64,000 nt of DNA, taken from contig CAYPXR010000055.1 of NCBI GenBank assembly GCA_964414585.1, positions 19,700 to 83,699 on the forward strand. Reading direction: 5' to 3'. The notes under the pieces are model-generated. The model saw only the letters and a program-made list of their open reading frames with translations. It had not been told where the DNA came from and did not search any database. The position numbers were made by a program, and so were the translations under genes. Source of the stretch: DATEMU01 sp964414585 (GTDB lineage: Bacteria > Planctomycetota > Phycisphaerae > UBA1845 > UTPLA1). How positions within the stretch are numbered: the first letter of the stretch is position 1; each line of letters starts with the position of its first letter. Below are positions 17,085-27,900 of this stretch, in pieces.

Positions 17085-18280
17085 GAGATGACCGGCTCCT
17101 TGGTCGCGCCGGCGGGGCGATCGCGCGGCGCCGGCGCCGCATCGATGAGTTCCGCGAGCTGCGTCGCGGCATTTTGTGCCGCTCCCGTCTTCTCCAGCGG
17201 TCGAATGATCTCACGAAGGTCGCTGCGAACGCGTTCGAGTTTCGCCGGCGAGGCTAGCCACTCGACGGCCGTCGCGATCATCGGATCGACGCTGAGATAG
17301 TAAGGCATGAACTCGGGAACGATCCGTCGCCCGGCGAGGATATTGGGAAGCGAGAAGTGCGGCGTCGTGATGAACCATCGTCCAATCAGATGGTAAGCCC
17401 ATCGACTGGTGTTATACATCACGATCATCGGCGTGCCATGATAGGCGACTTCCAGCGTCACCGTCCCGGATGCGACCAGGGCGAAATCCGCCGCCAAGAT
17501 CGCCGCGGCCCGGTCCGCATCACCCATTAAAACCTGTATTGGCAGGCTTTTTTTGACACCTGCGAGAGTCTGTTCAATCCGCGTACGGGCGTCGTCATTC
17601 GCGGCGACCAAAAAGAACTGAGCCTTGGGATAGCGAATGCCCAGCGCCGAAGCGATCTGCAACTGACCGGGCAGGACTTCTTCGACAACGTGCCGACGAG
17701 AGCCGGGCAGCAGCGTCACCACGGGCGAGTGATCGCCGCGAAGTTCCTTGATTCGGGCGGCGTCCGTTCGATGGGAGAGCAACCTATCAATCGAAGGATG
17801 GCCGATGAAGGACGCCGGAATGTTCGCCTGCCGAAAATAATCCTCCTCAAAAGGCCAGATGCATGCGATGCGATTCACGCGCTGTCGGATGCGGCGATTG
17901 CGCCACCATCTCCAGCCCCAGGCCCAGGTCTGCGGAGCGATGTAATAGAGAACGGGGATGTCAGCGGCACGGCAGAGCTTGGCGATCGGTAGATTGATCG
18001 CCGGCGAATCGACCACCACGGCCGCGTCATATTTGGATTGGCGCAGATGTTCCTTAATGCGTCGAAGGAGAATCAGAGACTCGGGTATTCGTCGAAGCGC
18101 GGCCGACGCCATCGCCGACTTTGGCGTCATATCTTCCAGGCAAAAACAGCCCGCATCGCGCATGGCCGGACCGGCCAGACCATTGAACTTGGCGCCGGGA
18201 TACTTTTTCAAAAACGCGCGGATCAACCCGGCGGCGTGCTCGTCGGCGCTTTGTTCGGCGGCGCTGATAAAGATAGTCAT
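17081..18280 (-). CDS. lpxB: Lipid-A-disaccharide synthase LpxB
   Basis: LpxB condenses UDP-2,3-diacylglucosamine with lipid X to form lipid A disaccharide at the inner-membrane face. From the chosen ATG at 18280 the protein has 399 residues, close to the usual 380-400. It begins MTIFISAAEQSADEHAAGL, the expected first beta strand and SAGE-like loop (here SAAEQSAD). Further GT19 hallmarks are PVLYYIAPQTWAWG, the GHPSID motif and LLPGSRRHVVEEVLP. The 44 residues upstream in the same frame are arginine-rich and lack family character, so the longer start is rejected. Its presence points to a lipid A-bearing outer membrane. The stop overlaps the JAMM peptidase start. Confidence 0.94.
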   Translation of the reverse strand: MTIFISAAEQSADEHAAGLIRAFLKKYPGAKFNGLAGPAMRDAGCFCLEDMTPKSAMASAALRRIPESLILLRRIKEHLRQSKYDAAVVVDSPAINLPIAKLCRAADIPVLYYIAPQTWAWGWRWWRNRRIRQRVNRIACIWPFEEDYFRQANIPASFIGHPSIDRLLSHRTDAARIKELRGDHSPVVTLLPGSRRHVVEEVLPGQLQIASALGIRYPKAQFFLVAANDDARTRIEQTLAGVKKSLPIQVLMGDADRAAAILAADFALVASGTVTLEVAYHGTPMIVMYNTSRWAYHLIGRWFITTPHFSLPNILAGRRIVPEFMPYYLSVDPMIATAVEWLASPAKLERVRSDLREIIRPLEKTGAAQNAATQLAELIDAAPAPRDRPAGATKEPVIS

Positions 18281-18663
18281 GCGTCGGCCTTCTTCGCAAA
18301 GGCGGCCCTCGTCGCCGAAGGACGGGTCGTCGTTGGTCGACGATCGGGTGTTCGACCTTGCCCGGGACCGAGTTGCCACGATTTCAAAGCCCCAATGGCC
18401 GTTTTTTTTCAACGGCCGGTCCGACGTCGTTGCCTATGGTTTACGACCTATAATCTCGCCGCAATCGAATTCACAAGGCCTTTCGATTCATCGAAATGGC
18501 TTTCCCTGGCTCGCGGCAGGGTCGAATTCTAGTCGGACCGGGGCTGAACAGTGAAACCTAAATGCCGGACACCGGAAGCGTACCAATTCGTTCCGCCGAA
18601 ATCAGACAAAAAAAGTAGGCAAGAAACCGCCCCAGGATTCAGCACGAAATCACCGCTCGCTTC
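18281..18663. other. Divergent intergenic region lpxB/rpsB
   Basis: No convincing gene is present. A 7-bp hairpin (about 18397-18403 with 18411-18417) has a T-rich loop but no tail on either strand. An AT-rich TATAAT-like stretch at 18449-18454 lacks a partner -35. The rpsB promoter lies at its right edge. Confidence 0.4.
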
Positions 18664-18692
18664 TTGACGAGGGGAGATCCCTGCTCTATCCT
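18664..18692 (+). promoter_or_regulatory. Promoter of rpsB-tsf-pyrH
   Basis: TTGACG (18664-18669) and TATCCT (18687-18692) are spaced by 17 bp. The predicted start near 18699 gives a leader of about 60 nt before the TTG start of rpsB. Confidence 0.6.
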
Positions 18693-18759
18693 TGTGGTTC
18701 TCGGCATAGGTTTACGTAAATCTAGGCAGCATAGCAACATCCAAGACGGGAGGTGACGT

Positions 18760-19647
18760 TTGGCATCGGCGTTGGTCCGCGAGTTGATTGACGCGGGCGT
18801 CCACTTTGGCCACCGGATCAGCCGGTGGAATCCCAAGATGGCCCCGTACATTTTCAGCAAGCGGAATTCGATTCACATCATCGACATTCGCGAGACCGTT
18901 CGAGGTCTGCTTCGTGCGAAAAAATTCCTGTCGGCCATCGTCGCCAAGGGTCAGGACGTCCTGATCGTGGGGACCAAGCGCCAGGCAAGGGATATCGTGG
19001 AAAAGCAGACCCAGCGCGTAGGCATGCACTACGTCAGTGAACGGTGGCTCGGCGGCACCCTCACCAATTTCAAAACGATCCGATCCCGGCTGGCCCGGCT
19101 TGAAACGCTGGAAGAAATGGACCGCACCGGCCGGATCAACGAGTGTACCAAAAAAGAAAAATCGACGATCGACCGCGAGAAGCGCAAGATCACGCGCAAC
19201 CTTGAAGGCATCCGTCGAATGACCCGCCTCCCAGGCGTCCTGGTCATTCTCGATGTCCGTCGGGAGCATATCGCCGTCAAGGAGGCCCAGAAGCTGGGCA
19301 TCCCCACGGTCTGTCTGGTCGATACCGACAGCGACCCGGAGACGGCGGACATCATCATCCCGGCCAACGACGACGCGATGCGCGCGATCGACATCATCGT
19401 AACGCAGCTTTGCGATGCGATCGAAGAGGGCAAGCGAAGTCGCGTCGCGGCGTCCGAGGCGACCGGTGAAGGCGACGGCGCACCGCGGCCCAAGCGATCC
19501 AAGCGCAAGTCGACTTCGGCCCTGGCGGAAGATGCCGCACAACAGGGCGAGATGTCCGACGACGCCGCAGAGCCGATTGCGATGCCCCTCGAAGGGCTGA
19601 CGTCGCATGTGCCGGGTTCCGCCCCACAGGTTTCAGACCGCGTGTGA
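18760..19647 (+). CDS. rpsB: Small ribosomal subunit protein uS2
   Basis: Ribosomal protein S2, 295 residues. The start is a TTG at 18760, chosen because a strong GGGAGGTGA site ends a few bases upstream and the N-terminus ASALVRELIDAGVHFGHRISRWNPKMAPYI fits the family. Conserved blocks include FVGTKRQA-like LIVGTKRQARDIVEK, ERWLGGTLTNFKTIRSR and the PTVCLVDTDSDPE segment. The final 65 residues form a charged, low-complexity tail beyond the usual S2 end. It is first in rpsB-tsf-pyrH, a conserved order. Confidence 0.97.
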   Translation: MASALVRELIDAGVHFGHRISRWNPKMAPYIFSKRNSIHIIDIRETVRGLLRAKKFLSAIVAKGQDVLIVGTKRQARDIVEKQTQRVGMHYVSERWLGGTLTNFKTIRSRLARLETLEEMDRTGRINECTKKEKSTIDREKRKITRNLEGIRRMTRLPGVLVILDVRREHIAVKEAQKLGIPTVCLVDTDSDPETADIIIPANDDAMRAIDIIVTQLCDAIEEGKRSRVAASEATGEGDGAPRPKRSKRKSTSALAEDAAQQGEMSDDAAEPIAMPLEGLTSHVPGSAPQVSDRV

Positions 19648-19753
19648 CGTGGCGGCCGGACGGCGTCCTGTTCAATGGAATCGATGAGTTCAATGGGCTT
19701 TCGTCCGGGGAGGCAAGGCCTCGACGCAGCCTGTTTGGGAGAGCGACGACACC

Positions 19754-20569
19754 ATGGCGGAAATCAATGCCAAACAAGTCCAGGCCCTTCGCGCGAAGAC
19801 CGACCTGGCCATGATGGACTGCAAGAATGCGCTGGTGGAGGCCGGGGGCGACGAGACCAAGGCCCTCGAAATCCTCCGCAAGAAATTTGCGGACAAGATG
19901 ACCACCCGCGCCGACAAAGAGGCCGGCAACGGCCGCATCGGCGTCTTTGCCGACGACAAGGTCGCCGCCCTGGCTGAGCTGCGCTGCGAGACCGACTTCG
20001 TCGCGACCAATGATTCGTTCAAGGAACTCGCCAACACCATCGCCGAGACCTGCGCCAAGTCGGGCGTCACCGACCCCGAAAAAATCAAGGACGCCAAAAC
20101 CCCCGCGGGTCAGACCGTCAGCCAGCTCCTCGTCGATGCCTTTGGCAAGATCAAGGAAAACATCGGCATCCGCCGCCTCAAGCGAATCGAGGGGCCCGGT
20201 GCCTGCTACGTCCACCACAACGGCAAAGTCGCCGCTGTCATCGTCGGAGACAAGGTGCCGGGCGAAGCCGGCCGACAGGTCTGCATGCACATCGCCTCCA
20301 CGCCGGTCATCCTCGGCCTCGTCCGCGAGGACGTCGATTCCAAGCTCGTCGCCGAGGCTAGGGAAAAGGCCCGCGAAGAAGCCAAGGGCAAGCCCGAGCC
20401 GATCCTCGAAAAGATCGTCGGCGGCAAGCTGGACAAGTGGTACGCCGAGCGCGTTTTGACCGAGCAGCCTTTCGTCATGGACGACAAAAAGTCCGTCGGC
20501 GCCTTCGCGAAGGAAAAGGGCTTCACACTCAAGTCTTATTTGAAGTTCGAAGTCGGCGGGATGGATTAG
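19754..20569 (+). CDS. tsf: Translation elongation factor Ts
   Basis: EF-Ts exchanges GDP for GTP on EF-Tu. The 271-residue protein shows the UBA-like N-terminus (KQVQALRAKTDLAMMDCKNALVEAGGD), the RIGVFADDK and ELRCETDFVATNDSF core, then the HIASTPV dimerization region. The ATG at 19754 fits the family start. It follows rpsB after 106 bp and precedes pyrH, the standard order. Confidence 0.97.
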   Translation: MAEINAKQVQALRAKTDLAMMDCKNALVEAGGDETKALEILRKKFADKMTTRADKEAGNGRIGVFADDKVAALAELRCETDFVATNDSFKELANTIAETCAKSGVTDPEKIKDAKTPAGQTVSQLLVDAFGKIKENIGIRRLKRIEGPGACYVHHNGKVAAVIVGDKVPGEAGRQVCMHIASTPVILGLVREDVDSKLVAEAREKAREEAKGKPEPILEKIVGGKLDKWYAERVLTEQPFVMDDKKSVGAFAKEKGFTLKSYLKFEVGGMD

Positions 20570-20635
20570 CCCTCTTTCCGGGTGGAACTCGTCGTCTCAA
20601 TGGCATATTCGACGGAGTTCTGATACAACCCCGTC

Positions 20636-21388
20636 ATGGCGCGTCATCGTAAATCAAAAAATATCAGCAGGACCGGGAAACGCATTCGCCGGGTCGTCCT
20701 GAAAATCTCCGGCGAGGGCTTTTGCAAGCCCGGCGGCTTTGGCATCGACGGCGAGTCGGTCGAGCAGATCGCCAAAGAGGTCATCTCCGTCACCAGGCTC
20801 GGCGTCGAAGTTGCCGTCGTGGTCGGCGGCGGAAACTTTCTGCGCGGGGCGACGATTGCCACGCAGTTGAGGATTCAGGAAGCCACCGCCCACTACATGG
20901 GCATGTTGGCGACGGTCATCAACGCCCTGGCCCTGCAAGACATGCTCGAAGTGCTCGGCCAGCAGACCCGCGTGCAATCCTCGATCGCCATTCATAGCGC
21001 CTGCGAGAGCTTCATCCGCCGCCGCTGCATCCACCACCTGGAAAAAGGCCGCGTCGTCATCCTCGCCGCGGGGACGGGCCGCCCTTTCGTCACCACGGAT
21101 ACCGCCGCCGCGCTCGCCTCGGTCGAGATCAACGCCGACGTGCTCTTCAAAGCCACAAAGGTCGACGGCGTCTATACCGCCGATCCCAAGCGCGACAAAC
21201 GGGCGAAATTCCTGGAGACCCTCAGCTATAATCAGGTGATCAACGATCGTCTTCGCGTGATGGATGTTTCGGCCGTCGATCTCTGCCAGCAGCACGGCGT
21301 CCCGATCGCCGTCTTCAACCTGATGAAGCCCGGCAACATGCGCAAGGCGGTGTCGGGCCAAAAGATCGGCACGCGGATCGATCATTAG
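20636..21388 (+). CDS. pyrH: Uridylate kinase (UMP kinase)
   Basis: PyrH phosphorylates UMP to UDP in pyrimidine synthesis as a hexamer. The 250-residue amino-acid-kinase fold protein shows VVLKISGEGF near residue 20, VVVGGGNFLRG near 60, the ATAHYMGMLATVINALALQD helix, and AGTGRPFVTTDTAAALAS near 140. The first 18 residues are basic and longer than in many homologues, so translation might begin slightly later. It sits 66 bp after tsf. The frr gene that usually follows pyrH is absent; rlmN follows instead. Confidence 0.96.
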   Translation: MARHRKSKNISRTGKRIRRVVLKISGEGFCKPGGFGIDGESVEQIAKEVISVTRLGVEVAVVVGGGNFLRGATIATQLRIQEATAHYMGMLATVINALALQDMLEVLGQQTRVQSSIAIHSACESFIRRRCIHHLEKGRVVILAAGTGRPFVTTDTAAALASVEINADVLFKATKVDGVYTADPKRDKRAKFLETLSYNQVINDRLRVMDVSAVDLCQQHGVPIAVFNLMKPGNMRKAVSGQKIGTRIDH

Positions 21389-21404
21389 AACAAGCGGGCG
21401 CACC

Positions 21405-21460
21405 GATCAGAGCCGCGACTGTAAAGGAGCGCCGCGCGACCTTCGATCACCACGTAATTT
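21405..21460 (+). repeat. Dispersed intergenic repeat
   Basis: This copy starts GATCAGAGCCGCGACTGTAA and continues with GGAGCGCCGCGCG and a TTCGATCACCA tail. It matches copies at 8370 and 37948, and inverted copies at 41399-41470 and 53971-54012. It fills the pyrH-rlmN gap. Confidence 0.65.
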
Positions 21461-21508
21461 TCGATTGGGTGGCTGGGGCCGCCCGGTTCGGATGGCGGCG
21501 GCAATACC

Positions 21509-22621
<1,113 letters not shown>

Positions 22622-22635
22622 CGTCAGTTATCGAT

Positions 22636-23709
22636 ATGGATGTCCGCCAGTTCCATAGTCAGCTTTTCAAGTCCGCCCGGTCGCTGATTCCGCCGGGCAC
22701 GAAGGTTCTCTGCGCCGTCTCCGGCGGGGCGGATTCGACGGCCATGCTCCACGCCTTGTGCGCGGTGAACGGCCTCTACGATCGCCGCTGGCTGATTTCC
22801 GTCGCACACCTGGACCATCAAATTCGCGATGACTCGGCCGGGTGCGCGTCACTGGTTCAAAAGATGGCGGGCGAACTGGGTCTGGAATGTCGAATGGAAT
22901 CCATGGACGTGCCGGCGATGATCAAGGCCGAAGGCGGATCGCTGGAGGAAACGGCTCGCCGTGTCCGCTACGATTTCCTGCGTCGGACCGCCGAAGAGTT
23001 CGGCGCGAACGTCGTCGCCGTCGCCCATCATGCCGATGATCAGGCCGAGACGGTGTTGCACCGGGTGATCCGCGGAACCGGCTTGCACGGCCTCGCGGGA
23101 ATGCGCCCGAGCCGATCCATTACGGAGGGCAGCGACATCGTCGTCGTTCGCCCGCTCCTGTCATTTCGTCGCAGGGCGTTACGAGAATACTTGTCGCATC
23201 GAGGGCTGCCGTTCCACGACGACCCGACGAATCTGGACACAGCCGAGGCGACTCGCAATCACCTTCGTCAAAATGTGCTCCCGCTCCTGGAGGCGACCGT
23301 CAATCCAAAAGTCGCGGATGCGCTCGTCCGCCTCGCGGAACAGGCGGGCAGCGCCGCGGAAGCGATTGAAATCATGGCGACCCAGGCGATGGAGGAAAGC
23401 CGCCCTGAACGAAAACCCGGCGAAGTGCGGCTCAGGGCGCAGTCGCTTGCGAAGCTTCCCGCGGCGGTCAGAACGGAAGTCGTGCGACGCGTCCTCAATG
23501 AAATCGGCGCGAAGCTGGGTGCGATCGGTCAAGAGCGGATTGAAGCGGCCGCCGACCTCGCCTGCCGGGATCGTCAGTTGCGGCGGATTGAATTACCCGG
23601 CAACATTCTCATCGAACGTCGCGGGGAGTATTGGACCGCCCGCGCGAAGAAGCCGGTAAGTCGTTCTTCCAGTCGAAAGTCATTACCGATCGAGCCGCTC
23701 CATCCGTGA
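22636..23709 (+). CDS. tilS: tRNA(Ile)-lysidine synthetase TilS
   Basis: TilS attaches lysine to C34 of tRNA-Ile(CAU), an essential decoding step. From the ATG at 22636 the protein has 357 residues. It shows the PP-loop SGGADSTAMLHAL near residue 31, VAHLDHQIRDDS, and the HHADDQAETVLHRVIRGTGLHGLAGM block. PLL/RRALREYLSHRGLPFHDDPTN and the TilS C-terminal region follow. The frame is open far upstream, but that part overlaps rlmN in another phase and is not protein-like. The stop overlaps the next start by GTGA. Confidence 0.95.
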   Translation: MDVRQFHSQLFKSARSLIPPGTKVLCAVSGGADSTAMLHALCAVNGLYDRRWLISVAHLDHQIRDDSAGCASLVQKMAGELGLECRMESMDVPAMIKAEGGSLEETARRVRYDFLRRTAEEFGANVVAVAHHADDQAETVLHRVIRGTGLHGLAGMRPSRSITEGSDIVVVRPLLSFRRRALREYLSHRGLPFHDDPTNLDTAEATRNHLRQNVLPLLEATVNPKVADALVRLAEQAGSAAEAIEIMATQAMEESRPERKPGEVRLRAQSLAKLPAAVRTEVVRRVLNEIGAKLGAIGQERIEAAADLACRDRQLRRIELPGNILIERRGEYWTARAKKPVSRSSSRKSLPIEPLHP

Positions 23710-24977
23710 ATCAACGCCGACGAAGCGGATCGCCTCCCGAACCCCGAAGCGAATTCGCCGACGCGCGCTTCCGCCGGATATGGGCCGGCATTCTGTTGTT
23801 GGCCCTGGTCCTCCGAATTGCGATGTGCGCCTACGCCGAGCGCCACCCGGCGAAAGTGGATTACCCCGACTCGCGCCGATTTGTCCAGGTCGCGCGCAAC
23901 ATCGCCGACGGATTGGGTCCGATCGACTCCGCGGACGTCCGCTCGGGCACCGATCCTCTCTATCCAACGATCCTGGCAGTCGGGATTCGGCTTGGAATCG
24001 GTGAAACGGCATCAATCCTTCGCTTTGGTCGCACCGTTAATGCGCTGGCCTCGCTGGTGTCCATTGTCTTCCTCGCTGGCCTCGGCCGGCGGCTGATCGG
24101 CGAACGCGCCGGGCTCATCGGCGCGGCGATCCTGGCGGTCGATCCGATCCTGCTTTTCTTCAACGGCTTGGTGCTGACGGAGTCGCTATACATCGCGCTC
24201 CTGATTGGAGGGGTTTATGGCATCGTTCTCTCCGGCCGTGCGCCGGCCAGGCCGTGGCCTCTGGTGGCAGGTTTCGCCATGGGCCTCGGCACCTTGACCC
24301 GCAGCACGAATCTCCTGTTGCCGTTTTTTTTCCTGGTTGTCTTTTGGGCCATTCCAACCATCGATCGACCCCGCCGAGCCCGCGCGGGTATGATCTTCAT
24401 TCTGGGTGTGGCAATGGGCATAGCGCCGGCGGTCGTGAAAAACATTCGATGGTCCGGACACTGGACGCCGGTGCGATCCGGTGGGGGGGCAAGCCTCCTG
24501 GAGGCCTTTGGACCTTGGGCCGACGGCGGACCGGGTATGGATCGAATCCAGTACCCGCCTGTACCGCCCGACGCCGATGAGTATGAAAGAGATCGAATCT
24601 ACCGGAAGGCCGCCGCCGATTGGATTCGTGGCCACCCGGGAGCGTCCCTTCGCCTGGCGTGGACGAAGCTCGCGCGAACCTGGTCCATCACACTCAACGC
24701 CCCCGGATACGCCTCGACGTCCTACCAGGTCCTCTGTTGGTTCACCGTCGCGCCGGTCTATCTGCTTGCCCTGATCGGCGCTATTCGATTGAGAAAGCGA
24801 CCTTTCGTGATCCTGCTGCTCCTTCTTCCCGCAATCTATTTCAGCGGCGTTCACATGATTTATGTCGGTTCCGTGCGATATCGACTCCCGGCCATGCCGT
24901 TTCTATTTTTGTTGGCCGGCGCGGCATTCAACAATCAGGATTCAACGGCCGCGCGCTGCGGGAATGCAAGGAAATAG
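23706..24977 (+). CDS. Polytopic membrane protein, glycosyltransferase 39/ArnT-like
   Basis: A 423-residue integral membrane protein with about nine to ten hydrophobic spans. The GTG at 23706 overlaps the tilS stop by 4 bp. The layout matches C-type (GT39/PMT_2) lipid-linked glycosyltransferases. A first helix (GILLLALVLRIAMCAYA) is followed by an acidic loop (KVDYPDSRRFVQVARNIADGLGP) like the catalytic periplasmic loop of ArnT and PMT. Helices with RLIGERAGLIGAAILAVDP and LVLTESLYI follow, also typical. A sugar or lipid acceptor cannot be inferred. It lies upstream of an AsmA-like protein, consistent with an envelope role. Confidence 0.8.
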   Translation: MNQRRRSGSPPEPRSEFADARFRRIWAGILLLALVLRIAMCAYAERHPAKVDYPDSRRFVQVARNIADGLGPIDSADVRSGTDPLYPTILAVGIRLGIGETASILRFGRTVNALASLVSIVFLAGLGRRLIGERAGLIGAAILAVDPILLFFNGLVLTESLYIALLIGGVYGIVLSGRAPARPWPLVAGFAMGLGTLTRSTNLLLPFFFLVVFWAIPTIDRPRRARAGMIFILGVAMGIAPAVVKNIRWSGHWTPVRSGGGASLLEAFGPWADGGPGMDRIQYPPVPPDADEYERDRIYRKAAADWIRGHPGASLRLAWTKLARTWSITLNAPGYASTSYQVLCWFTVAPVYLLALIGAIRLRKRPFVILLLLLPAIYFSGVHMIYVGSVRYRLPAMPFLFLLAGAAFNNQDSTAARCGNARK

Positions 24978-24978
24978 C

Positions 24979-27900
24979 ATGGCGGACATCACGACAACAG
25001 GGTCCCCGCTGCGTCAATCCGTCTGGGCTGCTTTCCTCGAGCGCAGGACCTTTGTCCGCCATCCCGTTTCGCCGATGCGCCATCGAATCGGCCTGGGCTT
25101 GCTCATTTCGCTGCTCCTGGGATTCGCCCTCTACAGCTATTCAACGCGCGACGAGGCGATTCGCCGGCGGGCCATGAATTTCCTCACCGATGCGACCTCC
25201 GGCGAAGTTCAAGTGGGTCGGGCCAGGTTTCGCATGTTCGGCGGCATCACACTGGAAGACGTCAGCATCGCGGTGCCCTTCGATAAGCGTTTGGATCCCA
25301 GCGCGATAGACCGAAACTCGCGGGAAATCTTTGCCGCGAAAACGCTCAAGCTCATCCATAACCCCTGGCGGCTGCTGCTCGGCGGCCTTCATGTCGATCA
25401 GATTGTCGCCACCCAGCCGACCATTACGCTGACTCAAAACGTCGACACCGGCATTCGAAATTGGCAGTTGCTGCGAGGCGCTCGAAAAACGCCGCAGGCC
25501 AAAGGACCCGGCGATCGTCCCCGCATCACCCTGCGATCGGCCAGGGCCATCGTCGTCAGCGTGGACTCCAGCGGCCATCGTGAATCCCGCGAAGAAAGTC
25601 TGGACGCCGACGTGCGCCCGCATCCCCAGGTGGAGACCGGCTATTGCATCGAAGTCCGCCGGTTCAGCGAACCGGCCGAACGGACGACCGTGATCTTCGA
25701 TCCCGGCGCCCGCCTCGTCACGAACACCCCATTTGTCGATGCGCGAACCGTCCGGCTGCAATTGCCCAAGGCCGCCCAGGAACTGTTCGACGGCATCTCC
25801 CTCAAAGGCGAGGTTAAACTGAACCGGCTCGTCTACGACGCGCAGGCCCCCGGAAGCGGCGACACCGAGATTCGACTTCGCAACGGGGCCTGCGAAATTC
25901 CACTTTCACTCCTGCGCTCCGGCGTCTCGACCGGCTCGCCGCGTCCGACCGACGGCGTCATCCAGATGACCGACGTCAAAGGGCGCCTGGCCTATCAAAG
26001 CGGCCGTTGGAACCTCGACGCCGCGGGATTGGTCAACGGTGCGAGTTGTGAAGTCAACGGCACATTGGACATTCCCGAAGGCGCCATTGCGGAAATGGGA
26101 CTCGATCTCCAGGTCCGCGGCACGCGCGTTTCTGCCCCGACCGGTTCGTTGCGCGACCAAATCCTGACCGATCCAAAGGTCCCGGCGGTCGTTCGTGAGA
26201 TCGTCGAGGACTACAACCCGAAAGGTCCGTTCGACGTCGCCATCAAGCTCGTTCGCCCGCCGGGCCCCGAGGGCCGCCTTCAGATGTTTGGAACTTTTGA
26301 GCCTCAGGGTGTGGAAGGGACGGCGCGGGCTTTTCCGTATCGGATGGACGATCTGCACGGGCAAATTCGCGTCGATGCGAACCAGGTTAAGATCGAAGAA
26401 TTGGTCGGCCGGCACGGCCCCGCCGTTGCGAGAGTCGACTCGGAGATAGATCTTTCCACGGCGTGGGCGGACATTTCGGTTCGGATCGACGCCAAGAACG
26501 TTCCGTTGGAGGAAGATCTGTTCCGGGCCTTGTCGGAGGAGGATCGGGCACTATGGAAGCGGTTCAATCCGCGGGGCGCGGCGAATCTCGCCATCCAATT
26601 GAAACGGCCGGCCGCCGGTGAAGCCGATCCGTGGCCGCAATGGGAAACAAGGGTCGCCGCCGATCTCCAAGGCGCGGAGATGCTTTTCGCCGAGTTCCCC
26701 TATCCGTTGAAGGACGTCACGGGAAAGCTGAACCTCGCCGCGCATCGCATTGAACTGAACGACGTCGTCGGGCGGCATGAAAAGGCCGTCGTTCGCCTGA
26801 ACGGATTCTCGACGATCGGCCATGTTTCAAAACCTGAGGCGGCGGTGCAGGTGGACGCCGTCGATCTTCCCCTCGATGACGTCCTCGAAGCAGCGCTGCC
26901 GCCGGAGGGAAAAGGCGCATTCGCCTCGTTTCAACCGGAGGGGCGTGTTCATCTATCCGGGACCGTTTCGTTGACCGACCCGAAACACGGTCTGGTCTAT
27001 GATCTTCGCGCCAAGCTGTGCGACGCTGCGATCCGATATCGTGAATTTCCCTATCGAATTGAAAATGTCGGCGGCGAAATCTCGATCCGACCGGAAGGTT
27101 TTTCCGTCGTCAAGGTCGTGGGGCGACACGGCGCCACGCGCGTCGAAGCCAATGGTCAGGTCCGTCGAAGCGACGACGGCTATGCCGCCGACCTCACCTT
27201 TCACGGTACGGATTTGGAACTCAATCAGGACCTTTACGATGCCTTGCCCGATTCGCTTCGTCAGGTCTGGCATCTGCTCAAACCGTCGGGAAAGATTGAA
27301 GCGGAAACCTCGCTCCATTATGTCACCGAAGGGAAAGCGACCTGGCAGCGCCATCGAACGCTCGTCACCGCCAAGGATGCGAAGCTCTGCTTCCAGGGCT
27401 TCCCGCTTCCGCTCGAAAGCGTCGCCGGACAGGCGGTCGTGACGGATCAACAGGTGGAAATCCTCTCCATGCGCGGCCGAACGAAGTCGGGCACCGTCGA
27501 GATCGCTGGTCGCATCGATCTGAACGGGCCCGGCTATCGAGGCTCGCTCGCCGTCGCCGCCAGGGACATGGCGTTTGACGACGCGCTGTTCAACGCACTA
27601 CCCGTGCGCATCCGCGACGCCGTCGAATCGATGAATCCTACGGGCACGTTCGATCTCGATTTGAACGAACTGCGGTTTGATGTGAATAACGAAGGAGAAG
27701 GTCGCTGGGATCTTGAGGGCCGATTGACGCTTCGGGACGCCGGTGCGGATCTGGGCTTCGCCCTTCGGGATGTCACGGGCGTCGTCCAGGGTAGAGCGTC
27801 GGTCAACGAACGTGGACAAACTCGCGTACAGGCCCGCGCGGATTTGAATAAGGCGACCCTCGCCGGCTGGAAGATGGAGCACGCCGTCGCCAAGATCGTC

